Source: Pirellulaceae bacterium (GTDB lineage Bacteria > Planctomycetota > Planctomycetia > Pirellulales > Pirellulaceae). From it: DNA of 34,564 bases. The notes under the pieces are model-generated. The model saw only the letters and a list, made by a program, of their open reading frames with translations. It ran no database searches and was not told where the DNA came from. The position numbers were made by a program, and so were the translations under genes. Positions within the stretch are counted from its first letter, which is position 1, and the number at the start of each line of letters is the position of its first letter. This document shows, one piece after another, positions 1-8,225 of this stretch. The DNA is taken from contig JAKVBY010000032.1 of NCBI GenBank assembly GCA_022446825.1, forward strand, positions 11,191-45,754. The letters are read 5' to 3'.

Positions 1-341
1 GGAATGGGTGTGACGTCCTCGATCGTTTTGACATTCAGGCCAGCTGACTGCAATGCCGTTATGGCACTTTCGCGTCCAGACCCGGGGCCGTTGACGCGGA
101 CATCGACTTCCTTCACACCAAACTTTGTAGCCTTTTCAGCCGCTTGTTGTGCTGCGCACTGCCCTGCAAAGGGCGTACTTTTGCGGCTACCTTTGAAGCC
201 ACAGGTTCCCGCGCTCGCCCAACACAATGTGTCACCCTTGGTATCGGTAACTGTCACAGTTGTGTTATTGAAGGTCGCTCGAACATGTGCAACACCTACC
301 GTAACGTTACGGCGTGTCTTTCGTTTTTTACCTTTCGCCAC
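1..341 (-). CDS. rpsK: 30S ribosomal protein S11 (3' end cut by window edge)
   Basis: Platform protein of the small subunit, near the E site and the mRNA exit. The visible 113 codons read as an S11 N-terminus and core ([11 protein letters not shown], then [16 protein letters not shown], a [12 protein letters not shown] stretch and [11 protein letters not shown]). S11 is normally about 129 residues, so roughly 16 C-terminal residues lie outside the window. I chose the GTG at 341 because the protein then begins with the usual Ala-Lys-Gly-Lys-Lys and a GGAG motif lies about 9 bases upstream. It is the last visible gene of the rpmJ-rpsM-rpsK unit. Family assignment is secure; only the 3' end is unknown. 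Confidence 0.95.
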   Translation of the reverse strand, partial: MAKGKKRKTRRNVTVGVAHVRATFNNTTVTVTDTKGDTLCWASAGTCGFKGSRKSTPFAGQCAAQQAAEKATKFGVKEVDVRVNGPGSGRESAITALQSAGLNVKTIEDVTPI

Positions 342-447
342 CCTTGTTGTCTCCCTCACTATCCCAAAGCACTAACAGTATGCGACGTCATACAACTCCA
401 GTGAATTGAAACCTAATGTGATTCAGTCAAAATTACTGCAAATCCTT

Positions 448-831
448 TTAACGCAAATCCTTGACACCCTTTTTACCAGCCACGGTCTTTTTAGGGCCTT
501 TACGAGTTCGAGCATTAGTTCTCGTTCGTTGTCCTCGTACCGGAAGTCCTACACGGTGTCGAATTCCGCGATAACATTTGATGTCACGCAAGCGGTTAAT
601 GCTTTGCTGCGATTGGCGACGCAGAGGGCCTTCAACGGTATAGTCCCGCTCTAATAGCGCGGCTAAGCGACCAAGTTCGTCTTCTGCCAGATCGCGAGCT
701 TTCTTGTTGGGATCGATTCCCGCTTTATAACAAAGATCTCGTGATACCTTCTGACCAACACCATAAAGATAAGTCAGCGAAATCGCTGTTGCTTTCTCGT
801 TTGGAATGTCAACACCGAGCAGTCGGGGCAT
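448..831 (-). CDS. rpsM: 30S ribosomal protein S13
   Basis: Small-subunit head protein that touches the P-site tRNA and forms bridges to the large subunit. The 127 residues start MPRLLGVDIPNEK and carry the helix-two-turn-helix core (YLYGVG, then IDPNKKARDL) and the basic C-terminal tail (GQRTRTNARTRKGPKKT) expected for S13. The frame stays open upstream to 918, but that would add 29 residues without family support. The ATG at 831 has AGGAG about 10 bases upstream and gives the normal length. It lies about 105 bases downstream of rpmJ and about 105 upstream of rpsK, spacing that fits one transcript. Confidence 0.96.
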   Translation of the reverse strand: MPRLLGVDIPNEKATAISLTYLYGVGQKVSRDLCYKAGIDPNKKARDLAEDELGRLAALLERDYTVEGPLRRQSQQSINRLRDIKCYRGIRHRVGLPVRGQRTRTNARTRKGPKKTVAGKKGVKDLR

Positions 832-937
832 CGTCTTCGGTCTCCTGAGATTTGTATCTGTGTTTATCTGTGCGAATTCATCAAGTGTGCGATTCATGAA
901 AGCCCGCAGCGCACCCAACCTGTCTTCAGGGCAAACT

Positions 938-1051
938 TTAACCCTGACGCTGTTTGTGCCGAGGGTTGCTGCAGATAATGTAGACAGTGCCCTTGCGCCG
1001 CACGACTTTACAATTTTCGCAAATGCGTTTCACACTCGCTCGTACTTTCAT
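938..1051 (-). CDS. rpmJ: 50S ribosomal protein L36, zinc-binding form
   Basis: A 37-residue protein, short enough to be missed by a length-filtered ORF search. It reads [15 protein letters not shown], then a VRRKG turn, [13 protein letters not shown] and stop. Cys11, Cys14, Cys27 and His32 form the classic C-x2-C...C-x4-H zinc site of the zinc-binding (C+) L36 type. L36 binds 23S rRNA near the base of the L7/L12 stalk. The gene leads the short rpmJ-rpsM-rpsK unit. A GGGGA stretch lies just upstream of the ATG, and a plausible promoter lies about 35 bases upstream. Confidence 0.95.
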   Translation of the reverse strand: MKVRASVKRICENCKVVRRKGTVYIICSNPRHKQRQG

Positions 1052-1817
1052 CTTCCCCGCTCTTTCATTTTGGAGAAAGCGACTCAGTATAAGCCTTGTA
1101 CAGTCACTATCACAAGGGCCAGAAAGCGATATTCCGGCTATCTGGGTGAAGTATCCGGCGTTCTTCGTTCCTAATTCACCTTGGATCAGAGGAATTGATC
1201 GATCTTGGCTTTCTCCAAAGTCTCAATTGTTGACGCAAATCACTGCCAGCAGCGGACTCCACAACCAGTTTCGTCTGTTTTGCGCATATTTTCATGGTCC
1301 TAAAATGGTTTGACTTGTCTTTGATAAAAGTGGCTCACAGCCAGTTCTCGGCTTGCTTCTTCCCTGAGTTTCCAGCGATGACGGCATAAATCGCCTCGGT
1401 CATTCCAGATTGTTGACTTGAGGACAGTTTTCTGTGCGGCTGAGGGGATAAAGGAAAGACCGGAAATGGATTTGTAGGCAGGTGTCTAGGTGGTCTCCGC
1501 TCAACAGCGCTGCAACTGAACATCACAAAGCAAAGGTTGGTGGATGCTGGGAAACTGACGACGGTTGGTCATCCAACTGGGATTTCTATGGCTCATTAAG
1601 GGGACGGAACTTATCGCCTAACGCTCTCGATCGAATGCCAGTTGTCGAGACGGCGAGTGAACATATTGATTGGCCAAGCAGACGAAGTGGAACTCTCTGG
1701 AATCCGTCAACTGGTTGATGAGCGGTGATTTTGTTTTAGTGACAACTATTCAGAAGTACGGCTATGAATCGGTCGCGGATTTTTTGAGTCTCGTTATCCC
1801 ACGGTTGGCCCGTTTCG
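1052..1817. other. 766-base gap between secY and rpmJ with no convincing gene
   Basis: In many bacteria adk, map and infA occupy this place. I read both strands and found only short frames without recognisable motifs: about 63 codons on the minus strand near 1335-1526, and 78 and 60 codons on the plus strand near 1482-1718 and 1670-1852. None has a good ribosome binding site or family signature. No tRNA-like cloverleaf or clear terminator was seen. The only useful element is the promoter-like pair just upstream of rpmJ. The region may hold the 3' end of the long ribosomal transcript and a decayed remnant of lost genes; that is inference. Confidence 0.6.
1086..1115 (-). promoter_or_regulatory. 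Possible sigma70-type promoter for rpmJ-rpsM-rpsK
   Basis: On the minus strand a TTGTGA hexamer (1110-1115) and a TATACT hexamer (1086-1091) are separated by 18 bases, with the -10 about 35 bases before the rpmJ ATG. The -10 matches consensus at five of six bases and the -35 at four. A local promoter makes sense because the gap to secY is 766 bases. Found by eye only. Confidence 0.4.
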
Positions 1818-3191
1818 TTAGGACTCAAGTAAGCCACGGTAGTTTCTCATGACTAAGTGACTGTCGATTTTTTGAACTAAGTCGAATGCGACACTGACAG
1901 CAATCAACAACCCCGTGCCGCCGTAAAAACTAGCGATGGTAAAATCAACACCCAGCGAACTTGAGATAATGGTTGGTACAATGGCGACGACGGCCAGAAA
2001 ACCAGCACCCACATAGGTGATGCGCACCATGACTTTCTCGAGATAATCAGCAGTACGTTTTCCGGGTCGATAACCCGGAATGAACGTTCCATAATCCTTC
2101 AGTTGTTCTGACATTTCTTTCGGGTTGAAAGTAATGGCCGTCCAGAAATAGCAGAAGAAATAAATCATGGCAACGTATAAGGCGTTGTAGACAAAACCGG
2201 TTCCACTGCCGAAAATTTCTGCTAACCAGCCAGATGTTGAGCCCACCTTCCCACTGAAGCCTGATCCCATTCGGAATAACATCATCGGCAACATCAAAAG
2301 GCTACTGGCAAAGATGATGGGCATCACGCCCGCTTGATTGATCCGCAAGGGGAGGTATTGGCGTGTGCCCCCATAAACGCGGCGACCGCGCACGTGCTTG
2401 GCACTTTGAGTAGGAATACGGCGTTGCCCGAGAGTGATGAAGACGACACCTGCGACCACCATAACGAAGACACAGACAAGCACAATCAAGGTTTCAATAC
2501 CTTGGCTACCGCGCGAAAAACCGACCAGGCTTGGTTCCATACTACGGAGCAGGTCACTAGCGGCCGCAGGCATTCTTGCCAAAATACCGGCCATGATCAA
2601 AAGGCTGATTCCATTACCAATCCCAAATTCGTCAATTTGTTCACCAAGCCACATAAGAAAGACGGTACCACAAGTCATGGTTAAAACGGCTGTCATCTTC
2701 CAGCCTAGCCCTAATACAGCTTTGTCCGGTTCGATCCAGAAAGCGGGATCAATAATGCTAGAACCATCCGGGCCCGCTGCAAGCTTGTAACTAACAAAGA
2801 ACCAACTTTGAATAAGGCATAACACGACCGTGAGGTAACGGGTGTACTCGTTAATCTTTTTCCGCCCGGTTTCCCCTTCCTTTTTCAGTTCTTCAAGCGG
2901 TTTCCAAACACTTCCTAACAGTTGGAAAATAATTGAAGCTGAGATATAGGGCATGATGCCAAGACCGAAAATCGTCATGGAGCTCAAGTCGCTGGCTGCA
3001 AAGACAGCGACTTTGTCCATAAACTCGCTAACGCCAGCACCACCACTGGCGGAACGGTTGGCAATTTCCTGATTGATAATGGGCAGGGAGATTTGCCAGC
3101 CAATGCGATAGATCGCTAAAAGACCGAGAGTGAAGAGGATCTTTTTGCGTAGTTCGGGTATGGTGAAAATAACGACGAGCTTTTCCCACAT
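1818..3191 (-). CDS. secY: Preprotein translocase subunit SecY
   Basis: Channel-forming subunit of the SecYEG translocon in the inner membrane, exporting or inserting unfolded proteins delivered by SecA or the ribosome. At 457 residues it has the family length. The sequence shows an N-terminal MWEKLVVIFTIPELRKK, the plug/TM2 region (FGLGIMPYISASIIFQLL), TM4-5 (EQIDEFGIGNGISLLI), and the cytoplasmic loops that contact ribosome and SecA (GQRRIPTQ; RPGKRTADYLEKVM), with about ten hydrophobic segments. It sits directly downstream of rplO, as in most spc operons, with an 87-base spacer. It is the last gene before the unusually long gap to rpmJ. Confidence 0.98.
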   Translation of the reverse strand: MWEKLVVIFTIPELRKKILFTLGLLAIYRIGWQISLPIINQEIANRSASGGAGVSEFMDKVAVFAASDLSSMTIFGLGIMPYISASIIFQLLGSVWKPLEELKKEGETGRKKINEYTRYLTVVLCLIQSWFFVSYKLAAGPDGSSIIDPAFWIEPDKAVLGLGWKMTAVLTMTCGTVFLMWLGEQIDEFGIGNGISLLIMAGILARMPAAASDLLRSMEPSLVGFSRGSQGIETLIVLVCVFVMVVAGVVFITLGQRRIPTQSAKHVRGRRVYGGTRQYLPLRINQAGVMPIIFASSLLMLPMMLFRMGSGFSGKVGSTSGWLAEIFGSGTGFVYNALYVAMIYFFCYFWTAITFNPKEMSEQLKDYGTFIPGYRPGKRTADYLEKVMVRITYVGAGFLAVVAIVPTIISSSLGVDFTIASFYGGTGLLIAVSVAFDLVQKIDSHLVMRNYRGLLES

Positions 3192-3278
3192 GGTTTCGAT
3201 CCATCCTAGATTGTGCTGGGGTAACTCAGAATAAATACCGTCACGAAATCAGCTTCCCTGCGACTCGTAATGCCCACC

Positions 3279-3767
3279 TCAGCTTTTCACTTTTCCCTGT
3301 TTTACGGCGACGGGTGTCTTACCTGCCAATTCGATGATTTCTCCTCCCGCTTTTTCAATCTTGTCTTTCGCTGTTTGACTAAAGCGGTGGGCGGAGACTT
3401 TCAATTGCTTTGTTAGCTCACCATCCCCCAGGATCTTTAAAAGATCATAGCGAGAATTTGCTAAACTACGTTCACGGAGCGTTTCGGGTGTGACTTCTTC
3501 GCCGTTCTCAAATCGTTTTTCCAAGTCACTGACGTTCACGGTGTTGACGACAAGCGCGTACCGGTTATTAAAACCACGCTTTGGTACGCGGCGCACCATC
3601 GGCATCGCACCACCCTGAAAAGCCGGGTGGCGAGAATATCCTGACCGCGACTTTTGGCCTTTATGGCCGCGCCCCGCAGTTTTGCCGTGGCCGGATCCTG
3701 AGCCACGTCCGATACGTTTTTTCTTTTTGTGTTTTTTTATGCCCTGATGGACATCTTGGAGCATCAT
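3279..3767 (-). CDS. rplO: 50S ribosomal protein L15
   Basis: Late-assembling large-subunit protein that threads a long basic N-terminal arm into 23S rRNA. The N-terminus is the hallmark Gly/Lys/Arg-rich arm ([27 protein letters not shown]), followed by [17 protein letters not shown] and the C-terminal globular part. The length of 162 is a little above the usual 145-150. Two adjacent ATGs (3767 and 3764) overlap the rpsE stop codon, so translation is probably coupled to rpsE. rpmD (L30), normally encoded between rpsE and rplO, is absent, because the two genes overlap directly. Confidence 0.97.
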   Translation of the reverse strand: MMLQDVHQGIKKHKKKKRIGRGSGSGHGKTAGRGHKGQKSRSGYSRHPAFQGGAMPMVRRVPKRGFNNRYALVVNTVNVSDLEKRFENGEEVTPETLRERSLANSRYDLLKILGDGELTKQLKVSAHRFSQTAKDKIEKAGGEIIELAGKTPVAVKQGKVKS

Positions 3768-4249
3768 GATAGAGAGACCCCTCGTAGTCGTTCAATGTCC
3801 TGCGCGGTTCGCAGCTGACTTAACGCGTCAAAAGTTGCTTTCACCAAGGTGATCGGATTGTTCGTTCCAAAGCTCTTGGTGAGAATGTTAGTAATTCCAG
3901 CAGATTCACACACGGCGCGAACCGCTGCACCTGCGATGACTCCGGTTCCCGGCCCGGCGGGAATGAGGACGACACGCCCCGCGCCATATCGCCCGTTCAC
4001 CTTGTGGGGAATCGTGCCATCTTCAACCGGTACGTCCACCATTTCGCGAGTTGCCTGTTTTTGCGCCTTCTCTACACTCGGTGGCACTTCATTGGCTTTT
4101 CCATAGCCCCAGCCAACCCTTCCATGTCCGTTGCCAACAACCACCATTGCCGCAAAACTAAAGCGTCGACCGCCTTTTACGACAGCAGCGCAACGACGGA
4201 TTTTGACGACATTATCGACGAATTCGTTGTGAGCTTCATCAGTTGCCAC
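3764..4249 (-). CDS. rpsE: 30S ribosomal protein S5
   Basis: Small-subunit protein at the mRNA entry channel, important for decoding accuracy together with S4. The 161 residues contain the N-terminal double-stranded-RNA-binding fold ([43 protein letters not shown]) and the C-terminal domain ([19 protein letters not shown], then [20 protein letters not shown]). The GTG at 4249 is used as start: it keeps the full domain and has GGGAG about 10 bases upstream, while the nearby ATG at about 4240 is out of frame. The stop overlaps the rplO start. Confidence 0.96.
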   Translation of the reverse strand: MATDEAHNEFVDNVVKIRRCAAVVKGGRRFSFAAMVVVGNGHGRVGWGYGKANEVPPSVEKAQKQATREMVDVPVEDGTIPHKVNGRYGAGRVVLIPAGPGTGVIAGAAVRAVCESAGITNILTKSFGTNNPITLVKATFDALSQLRTAQDIERLRGVSLS

Positions 4250-4301
4250 AGCTTGGCCACTCCCCGTTATTTGTCAGTATTTGACCGATATTTCCAAAAA
4301 G

Positions 4302-4673
4302 TTAAAAGCTCAATCCGGCCTCTCGAGCCGCATCGGCAACCGCTGCAATCCGTCCGTGGTACTTACAATGACCTCGATCGAAGCTGACTTCCTTAATCCC
4401 AGCTTCCAGCGCCTTTTCCGCCAGTGTTTTTCCAATCAGTGTGGCGGCATCTTTGTTTCCACCATACTTAATACTGCTTGCTAAAGCCTTATCTTTAGTG
4501 CTAGCAGCAGCGACGGTTTGTCCCGTGGCGTCATCAATGATCTGGCAACTCACATGCTTCAGACTACGGTCAATACTCAACCGCGGCTTGACTGTGCGAC
4601 TGGCGCTTAGTTTGCGGCGCACATGCCGGCGACGCCGAAGACGTTTTGCCTCAATGTATTTTCGCTTATCCAC
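4302..4673 (-). CDS. rplR: 50S ribosomal protein L18
   Basis: Binds 5S rRNA together with L5 and anchors it in the central protuberance of the large subunit. The 123 residues show the basic N-terminal arm (KRLRRRRHVRRKLSAS), the RLSIDRSLKHVSCQIIDD strand pair, ATGQTVAAAST, and the C-terminal FDRGHCKYHGRIAAVADAAREAGL signature. Length is normal. It lies in the standard rplF-rplR-rpsE order, about 50 bases upstream of rpsE. Confidence 0.97.
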   Translation of the reverse strand: MDKRKYIEAKRLRRRRHVRRKLSASRTVKPRLSIDRSLKHVSCQIIDDATGQTVAAASTKDKALASSIKYGGNKDAATLIGKTLAEKALEAGIKEVSFDRGHCKYHGRIAAVADAAREAGLSF

Positions 4674-4694
4674 TTAATTCATTCCCCACAGTGA

Positions 4695-5237
4695 TTACGT
4701 GGCAGCCTTACCAGGCTTGATTTTGACGTACTCACCCTGATAGCGAATACCCTTACCCTTATAAGGTTCCGGTTTTCGTACAGCTCGAACTTCGGATGCA
4801 AACGCACCCACTTTTTGTTTGTCACACCCTTTAACGACGATGTGTGTTTGATCAGGGCAGGTTACGTCCAGTTCGGACGGTATATTTTTTTTGATTTCAT
4901 TGGCGAAGCCGACTCGCAGGCTCAACTGATTGCCCTGGACCGAACCCACGTAACCGACACCGTGAATTTCGAGGCGCTTTTCGTAACCATTCTTCACACC
5001 GATCACCATGTTGTTGATCAATGCTCGGGTCAGTCCATGATAGGCTCGGGAGAATCGATCGTTTCTACCACGCGTCACATTCACGGCCTTGCCCGCTTCG
5101 TCGACGGCGACCTCGACTTCGGCGCGGTGTTCATAGCTCAGCTTTCCCTGGGGCCCTTCAACGGAAACAACGCGACCACTCACAGCCACTTTAACCCCGT
5201 CCAGGATTTCCACCGCTTTTTGTCCAATTCGCGACAT
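4695..5237 (-). CDS. rplF: 50S ribosomal protein L6
   Basis: Large-subunit protein next to the sarcin-ricin loop and factor-binding site. The 180 residues form two related domains: MSRIGQKAVEILDGVKVAVSGRVVSVEGPQGKL at the start, and a second half with the signature of the L6 RNA-binding region (VRAVRKPEPYKGKGIRY) near residues 150-170. Length matches the family. It is preceded by rpsH with a 24-base spacer and followed by rplR after 21 bases, the normal spc order. Confidence 0.97.
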   Translation of the reverse strand: MSRIGQKAVEILDGVKVAVSGRVVSVEGPQGKLSYEHRAEVEVAVDEAGKAVNVTRGRNDRFSRAYHGLTRALINNMVIGVKNGYEKRLEIHGVGYVGSVQGNQLSLRVGFANEIKKNIPSELDVTCPDQTHIVVKGCDKQKVGAFASEVRAVRKPEPYKGKGIRYQGEYVKIKPGKAAT

Positions 5238-5261
5238 CGCTTTTCAACCTAAAAATTACGT

Positions 5262-5657
5262 TTACCAGACCTCACACAGCACTTCGCCACCCAGGTTGCG
5301 TTGGCGAGCTTCACGGTCACTAATCACACCACGGCTTGTACTAATAATAGAAATTCCCAATCCATTCAGCACCGGTCGCAGATCTTTAGCTCGACTGTAC
5401 ACACGGCGCCCAGGTTTACTTACGCGACGAATTTTTTGAATAACACGTTCGCCGTTGGGACCGTACTTTAATTCTACACGTAGCTGATTTACTTTTTCGG
5501 ATTCAATTTCTTGCCAATCCCAGATGTAACCTTCTCGCTTCAGCGTTTCTGCCAAACCACGCTTAACTTTTGAGACAGGCATATCCGTGAAGGGTCGCTC
5601 GACCATGGCCGCATTTCGGATGCGGGTTAACATATCGGCGATTGGGTCGGTCATCAT
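5262..5657 (-). CDS. rpsH: 30S ribosomal protein S8
   Basis: Primary 16S rRNA-binding protein of the central domain; in E. coli it is also the translational repressor of the spc operon. The 131 residues begin MTDPIADMLTRIRNA after a duplicated Met codon and end with the conserved STSRGVISDREARQRNLGGEVLCEVW. Two adjacent ATGs (5657 and 5654) are both possible; an AGGA lies about 12 bases before the first. I cannot tell by eye whether an S8 repressor site exists in this transcript. Confidence 0.97.
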   Translation of the reverse strand: MMTDPIADMLTRIRNAAMVERPFTDMPVSKVKRGLAETLKREGYIWDWQEIESEKVNQLRVELKYGPNGERVIQKIRRVSKPGRRVYSRAKDLRPVLNGLGISIISTSRGVISDREARQRNLGGEVLCEVW

Positions 5658-5673
5658 GGCTTATAAAGTTCCT

Positions 5674-5859
5674 TTACCAGCTGGCTTTGCGGACGCCCGG
5701 AATCAGGCCCTGATCCGCTAACTTGCGAAAGCAAATACGACAGATACCAAACTTTTGGTACACGGCGCGGGGGCGACCGCATAATTTGCAGCGGCTTTCG
5801 CGCCTTGTCGAAAACTTGGGCTCACGCTTAGCTTTCGCGATTTTCGATTTGCTTGCCAC
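5674..5859 (-). CDS. rpsN: 30S ribosomal protein S14, type Z (zinc-binding)
   Basis: Small-subunit head protein near S3, S10 and S19. At 61 residues this is the short zinc form rather than the roughly 100-residue zinc-free paralog. Cys24/Cys27 and Cys40/Cys43 make the C-x2-C...C-x2-C zinc ribbon ([23 protein letters not shown]), followed by the conserved [11 protein letters not shown] end. With the zinc-type L36 and the Cys pairs in L24, the cluster uses zinc-containing versions of several ribosomal proteins. Confidence 0.97.
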   Translation of the reverse strand: MASKSKIAKAKREPKFSTRRESRCKLCGRPRAVYQKFGICRICFRKLADQGLIPGVRKASW

Positions 5860-5950
5860 GTTTTATTCCTGTGATGAATTACCGTTAGTTTTGCGGGCAC
5901 TAGCCCGACTATGTTTGTCGATTTTGAAAGTTTTCGCGGTACGAAACCGG

Positions 5951-6523
5951 CTAGGCAGCTGCATCCTCTCCTTCACTAGTTTCTTGCTTGAGCGGCATGC
6001 CAAACAAACTTAGCAGAACACGCGCCTCATCATCGCTATCTACAGAAGTCACAAACGTGATGTTCATTCCTTGAGTAACTGTAAACTTGTCAGGATTAAG
6101 CTCAGGGAATACCAGCTGTTCCGACAGGCCTAAACTGTAATTACCGCGACCATCGAAGGCCGTCCGACTCAAGCCGCGAAAGTCGCGAACACGCGGAATG
6201 GCAACCGCCACCAAGCGATCTAAAAACTCATACATGCGCTGGCGTCGCAGCGTGACTTTACAACCAATGGCCATACCATCGCGGAGGCGGAACCCAGCCA
6301 CCGATTTACGCGATTTGGTAATGATGGGTTTTTGACCTGAAATTTGCGTCAAAGCATCGACTGCAAACTCAAGCAGTTTTTTTTCTTGAGTTGCTTTGCC
6401 AACGCCCATATTGACGACGATTTTTTCCAGCCGTGGTAGCGCGAGCCGATTTTCACGACCTAACTCTTCCACCAATGCCGGGAGGATTTCGTTCTGGTAT
6501 TTTTCCTGTAATCGCGGACTCAT
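5951..6523 (-). CDS. rplE: 50S ribosomal protein L5
   Basis: 5S rRNA-binding protein of the central protuberance that also contacts P-site tRNA. The 190 residues contain the N-terminal helix (RLQEKYQNEILPAL), the LEKIVVNMGVGKA strand, the QKPIITKSRKSVAGFRLRDG loop, VTLRRQRMYEFLDRL, and PRVRDFRGL with the NYSLGLSEQLVFPEL core. There is a short acidic C-terminal tail (ETSEGEDAAA). It is 6 bases downstream of rplX and about 90 bases upstream of rpsN. Confidence 0.97.
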   Translation of the reverse strand: MSPRLQEKYQNEILPALVEELGRENRLALPRLEKIVVNMGVGKATQEKKLLEFAVDALTQISGQKPIITKSRKSVAGFRLRDGMAIGCKVTLRRQRMYEFLDRLVAVAIPRVRDFRGLSRTAFDGRGNYSLGLSEQLVFPELNPDKFTVTQGMNITFVTSVDSDDEARVLLSLFGMPLKQETSEGEDAAA

Positions 6524-6529
6524 GATTCG

Positions 6530-6886
6530 CTAACTTACTTTCTTGGCACGACGAGTACGTGCAGGGCTTAGTAGTGCGCCAACGGGTTTCTTACATTTTT
6601 TGCAAATTCGTTCTTTTGATCCATCATCTAAAATACGAGCACCGGTCCGACAGGGCTTATTGCAATGTGGGCAGACCACAGCAACATTGGATATTTGTAT
6701 AGGCATTTCCTTGGACAGCCGGCCACCCTGCGGATTTTTCTGACTCCGTTGGACGTGTTTATAGACTTTGTTGATACCTTCCACGACCACTTTCCCAGCA
6801 CCATGATTGACGATCAGGACTTTGCCCTTCTTCCCGGCATCGTTTCCAGTTAGCACCTCGACCTGATCATCCTTTTTTACCTGCAT
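6530..6886 (-). CDS. rplX: 50S ribosomal protein L24
   Basis: Early-assembly protein that binds domain I of 23S rRNA near the tunnel exit. It opens with a KOW motif ([22 protein letters not shown]) and continues with [21 protein letters not shown]. The C-terminal part has two Cys pairs, C72-x2-C75 and C95-x2-C98, probably a zinc ribbon. I start it at the ATG at 6886, which overlaps the rplN stop in a TGATG arrangement, implying coupled translation; an in-frame TTG one codon earlier is less likely. Length is 118. Confidence 0.95.
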   Translation of the reverse strand: MQVKKDDQVEVLTGNDAGKKGKVLIVNHGAGKVVVEGINKVYKHVQRSQKNPQGGRLSKEMPIQISNVAVVCPHCNKPCRTGARILDDGSKERICKKCKKPVGALLSPARTRRAKKVS

Positions 6887-7254
6887 CAAACCACCTCGTT
6901 GGCCAAGCTGACAATCTTCATGAAATTCTTTTCGCGCAGTTCACGGGCAACCGCCCCAAAAATGCGTGTACCACGAGGGTTGCGGTCCGCATCGATGATA
7001 ACAACGGCATTACTGTCAAAACGAATGTAACTGCCGTCACCTCGACGCGTCGGCTGTTTACAGCGAACAATGACCGCGCGAACAATTGTTTTCTTCTTTA
7101 CTTCACTTCCGGGAATGACACTCTTGACGCTGCAAACAATGACATCGCCAAGTCCCGCAAAACGTCGTCGAGTTCCACCAAGCACCTTAATACAGGCCAC
7201 TTCCTTGGCACCCGTGTTATCGGCGACTGCGAGTCTTGTTTCTTGTTGGATCAT
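6886..7254 (-). CDS. rplN: 50S ribosomal protein L14
   Basis: Large-subunit protein at the subunit interface, partner of L19 in the intersubunit bridges. The 122-residue sequence is canonical: [27 protein letters not shown] at the start, [37 protein letters not shown] in the middle, and [27 protein letters not shown] at the end. The stop is TGA overlapping the rplX start. Confidence 0.98.
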   Translation of the reverse strand: MIQQETRLAVADNTGAKEVACIKVLGGTRRRFAGLGDVIVCSVKSVIPGSEVKKKTIVRAVIVRCKQPTRRGDGSYIRFDSNAVVIIDADRNPRGTRIFGAVARELREKNFMKIVSLANEVV

Positions 7255-7260
7255 AGCTCA

Positions 7261-7566
7261 CTATTCCTCTTCGGACGTCGCTTCGGATTTCCGTGCAGCG
7301 CGGAGTGCAGCAACGTCAACAGAACGACTCTTTTCAACAACTCGAACTAACGCCCAGCGTTTTGTTTTGGAGCGAGGAGCCGCTTCGATGATCTCTACGG
7401 TATCTCCTTCCGCGGATTCGTTGTTTTCATCATGGGTATAGCAAATGGTCTTTTTGCGAACATACTTTCCGTAGACGGGATGCTTGACAAGCCGAGCAAT
7501 TTCAACTCGGCGCGTTTTGTCCATCCGGTCACTCGTTACGACGCCGGTAGCAACTTTCTTTGGCAT
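7261..7566 (-). CDS. rpsQ: 30S ribosomal protein S17
   Basis: Primary 16S rRNA-binding protein with an OB fold. The core matches the family ([40 protein letters not shown], then [27 protein letters not shown]). At 101 residues it is longer than the usual 80-90 because of an Ala/Arg-rich then acidic tail ([16 protein letters not shown]), which may be disordered. It is 6 bases upstream of rplN and about 70 bases downstream of the extended rpmC. Confidence 0.96.
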   Translation of the reverse strand: MPKKVATGVVTSDRMDKTRRVEIARLVKHPVYGKYVRKKTICYTHDENNESAEGDTVEIIEAAPRSKTKRWALVRVVEKSRSVDVAALRAARKSEATSEEE

Positions 7567-7636
7567 ACTTGTTTTCTTGATTTGAAGGCTATGGGACTCG
7601 TCGAAACTCGCAAACCACCATTAATGCGTCAAACGA

Positions 7637-8158
7637 TTAAACCTTAAACTTTCCTAGGACAACACCGGCAGTACTTGGACGTCCGGCCAAATTCTTAAAT
7701 CCACGGGAACGAAATACTTCTGTACCTTCTTTTTCCAACACAATGGTGATCTGAGGTCTCTGGTCTAAAAATTTCTCCGCCTTTTCTTTGCGGGCTTCGC
7801 CAGTTAAATCACAGGTAACTTTAGTTCGGCCTAAATGGTCCAATTTCGCTTCACCAAGCGATTCATCGGCAAACACATCTCCGGCAAAAATCCGCGCAAC
7901 GTAGCTATCACCTGTGAGCGGGAGTCCATCACTTCTTCCCAGAAATTGAGCAGTTACGATGAACACACGTTCCAGCTCACGTTGGCGTTGAATTGTTTTA
8001 GCACGCGAAATGATCTGACGATGCCGCTTCAATTCACTCGGTGCATCCAGTCGCTCCGTTTGTGCCTGGACACGTAAACGAAACAGGCTTTCTGTCGAGT
8101 CCTTCAGCGTCAGCTGCAACTGCTCGTCGCTCATTTCTCGCAATTCTGCAGCTTTCAT
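7637..8158 (-). CDS. rpmC: 50S ribosomal protein L29 with a large C-terminal extension
   Basis: Residues 1 to about 63 are a normal L29: MKAAELREMSDEQLQ, then LFRLRVQAQTERLDAPSELKRHR and the closing helix with RAKTIQRQRELE. L29 is usually 60-75 residues and stops there. This frame continues without interruption to 173 residues. The extra 110 or so (VFIVTAQFLGRS, GDSYVARIFAGDVFADESLG, LDHLGRTKVTCDLTG, RPQITIVLEKEGTEVFRSRG) alternate hydrophobic strands with turns and look like a small beta-sandwich. I cannot name the domain. L29 sits beside L23 at the polypeptide exit tunnel, so the extension would lie near emerging chains. It occupies the normal rplP-rpmC-rpsQ position. Confidence 0.93.
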   Translation of the reverse strand: MKAAELREMSDEQLQLTLKDSTESLFRLRVQAQTERLDAPSELKRHRQIISRAKTIQRQRELERVFIVTAQFLGRSDGLPLTGDSYVARIFAGDVFADESLGEAKLDHLGRTKVTCDLTGEARKEKAEKFLDQRPQITIVLEKEGTEVFRSRGFKNLAGRPSTAGVVLGKFKV

Positions 8159-8225
8159 CAGTCTTTACTCACTATTTTTGACATATCAGTTTTGGTTTCT
8201 CGAATTTGCCAATTTGGCGGACAGG

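Noticed and set aside
448..918. Longer S13 reading frame starting at 918
   Set aside because: The extra 29 residues have no family support; the ATG at 831 has a ribosome binding site and the canonical MPRLLGVDIP start.
1482..1852. Short plus-strand frames in the secY-rpmJ gap
   Set aside because: No ribosome binding site, motif or similarity that I recognise; the second overlaps the end of secY.
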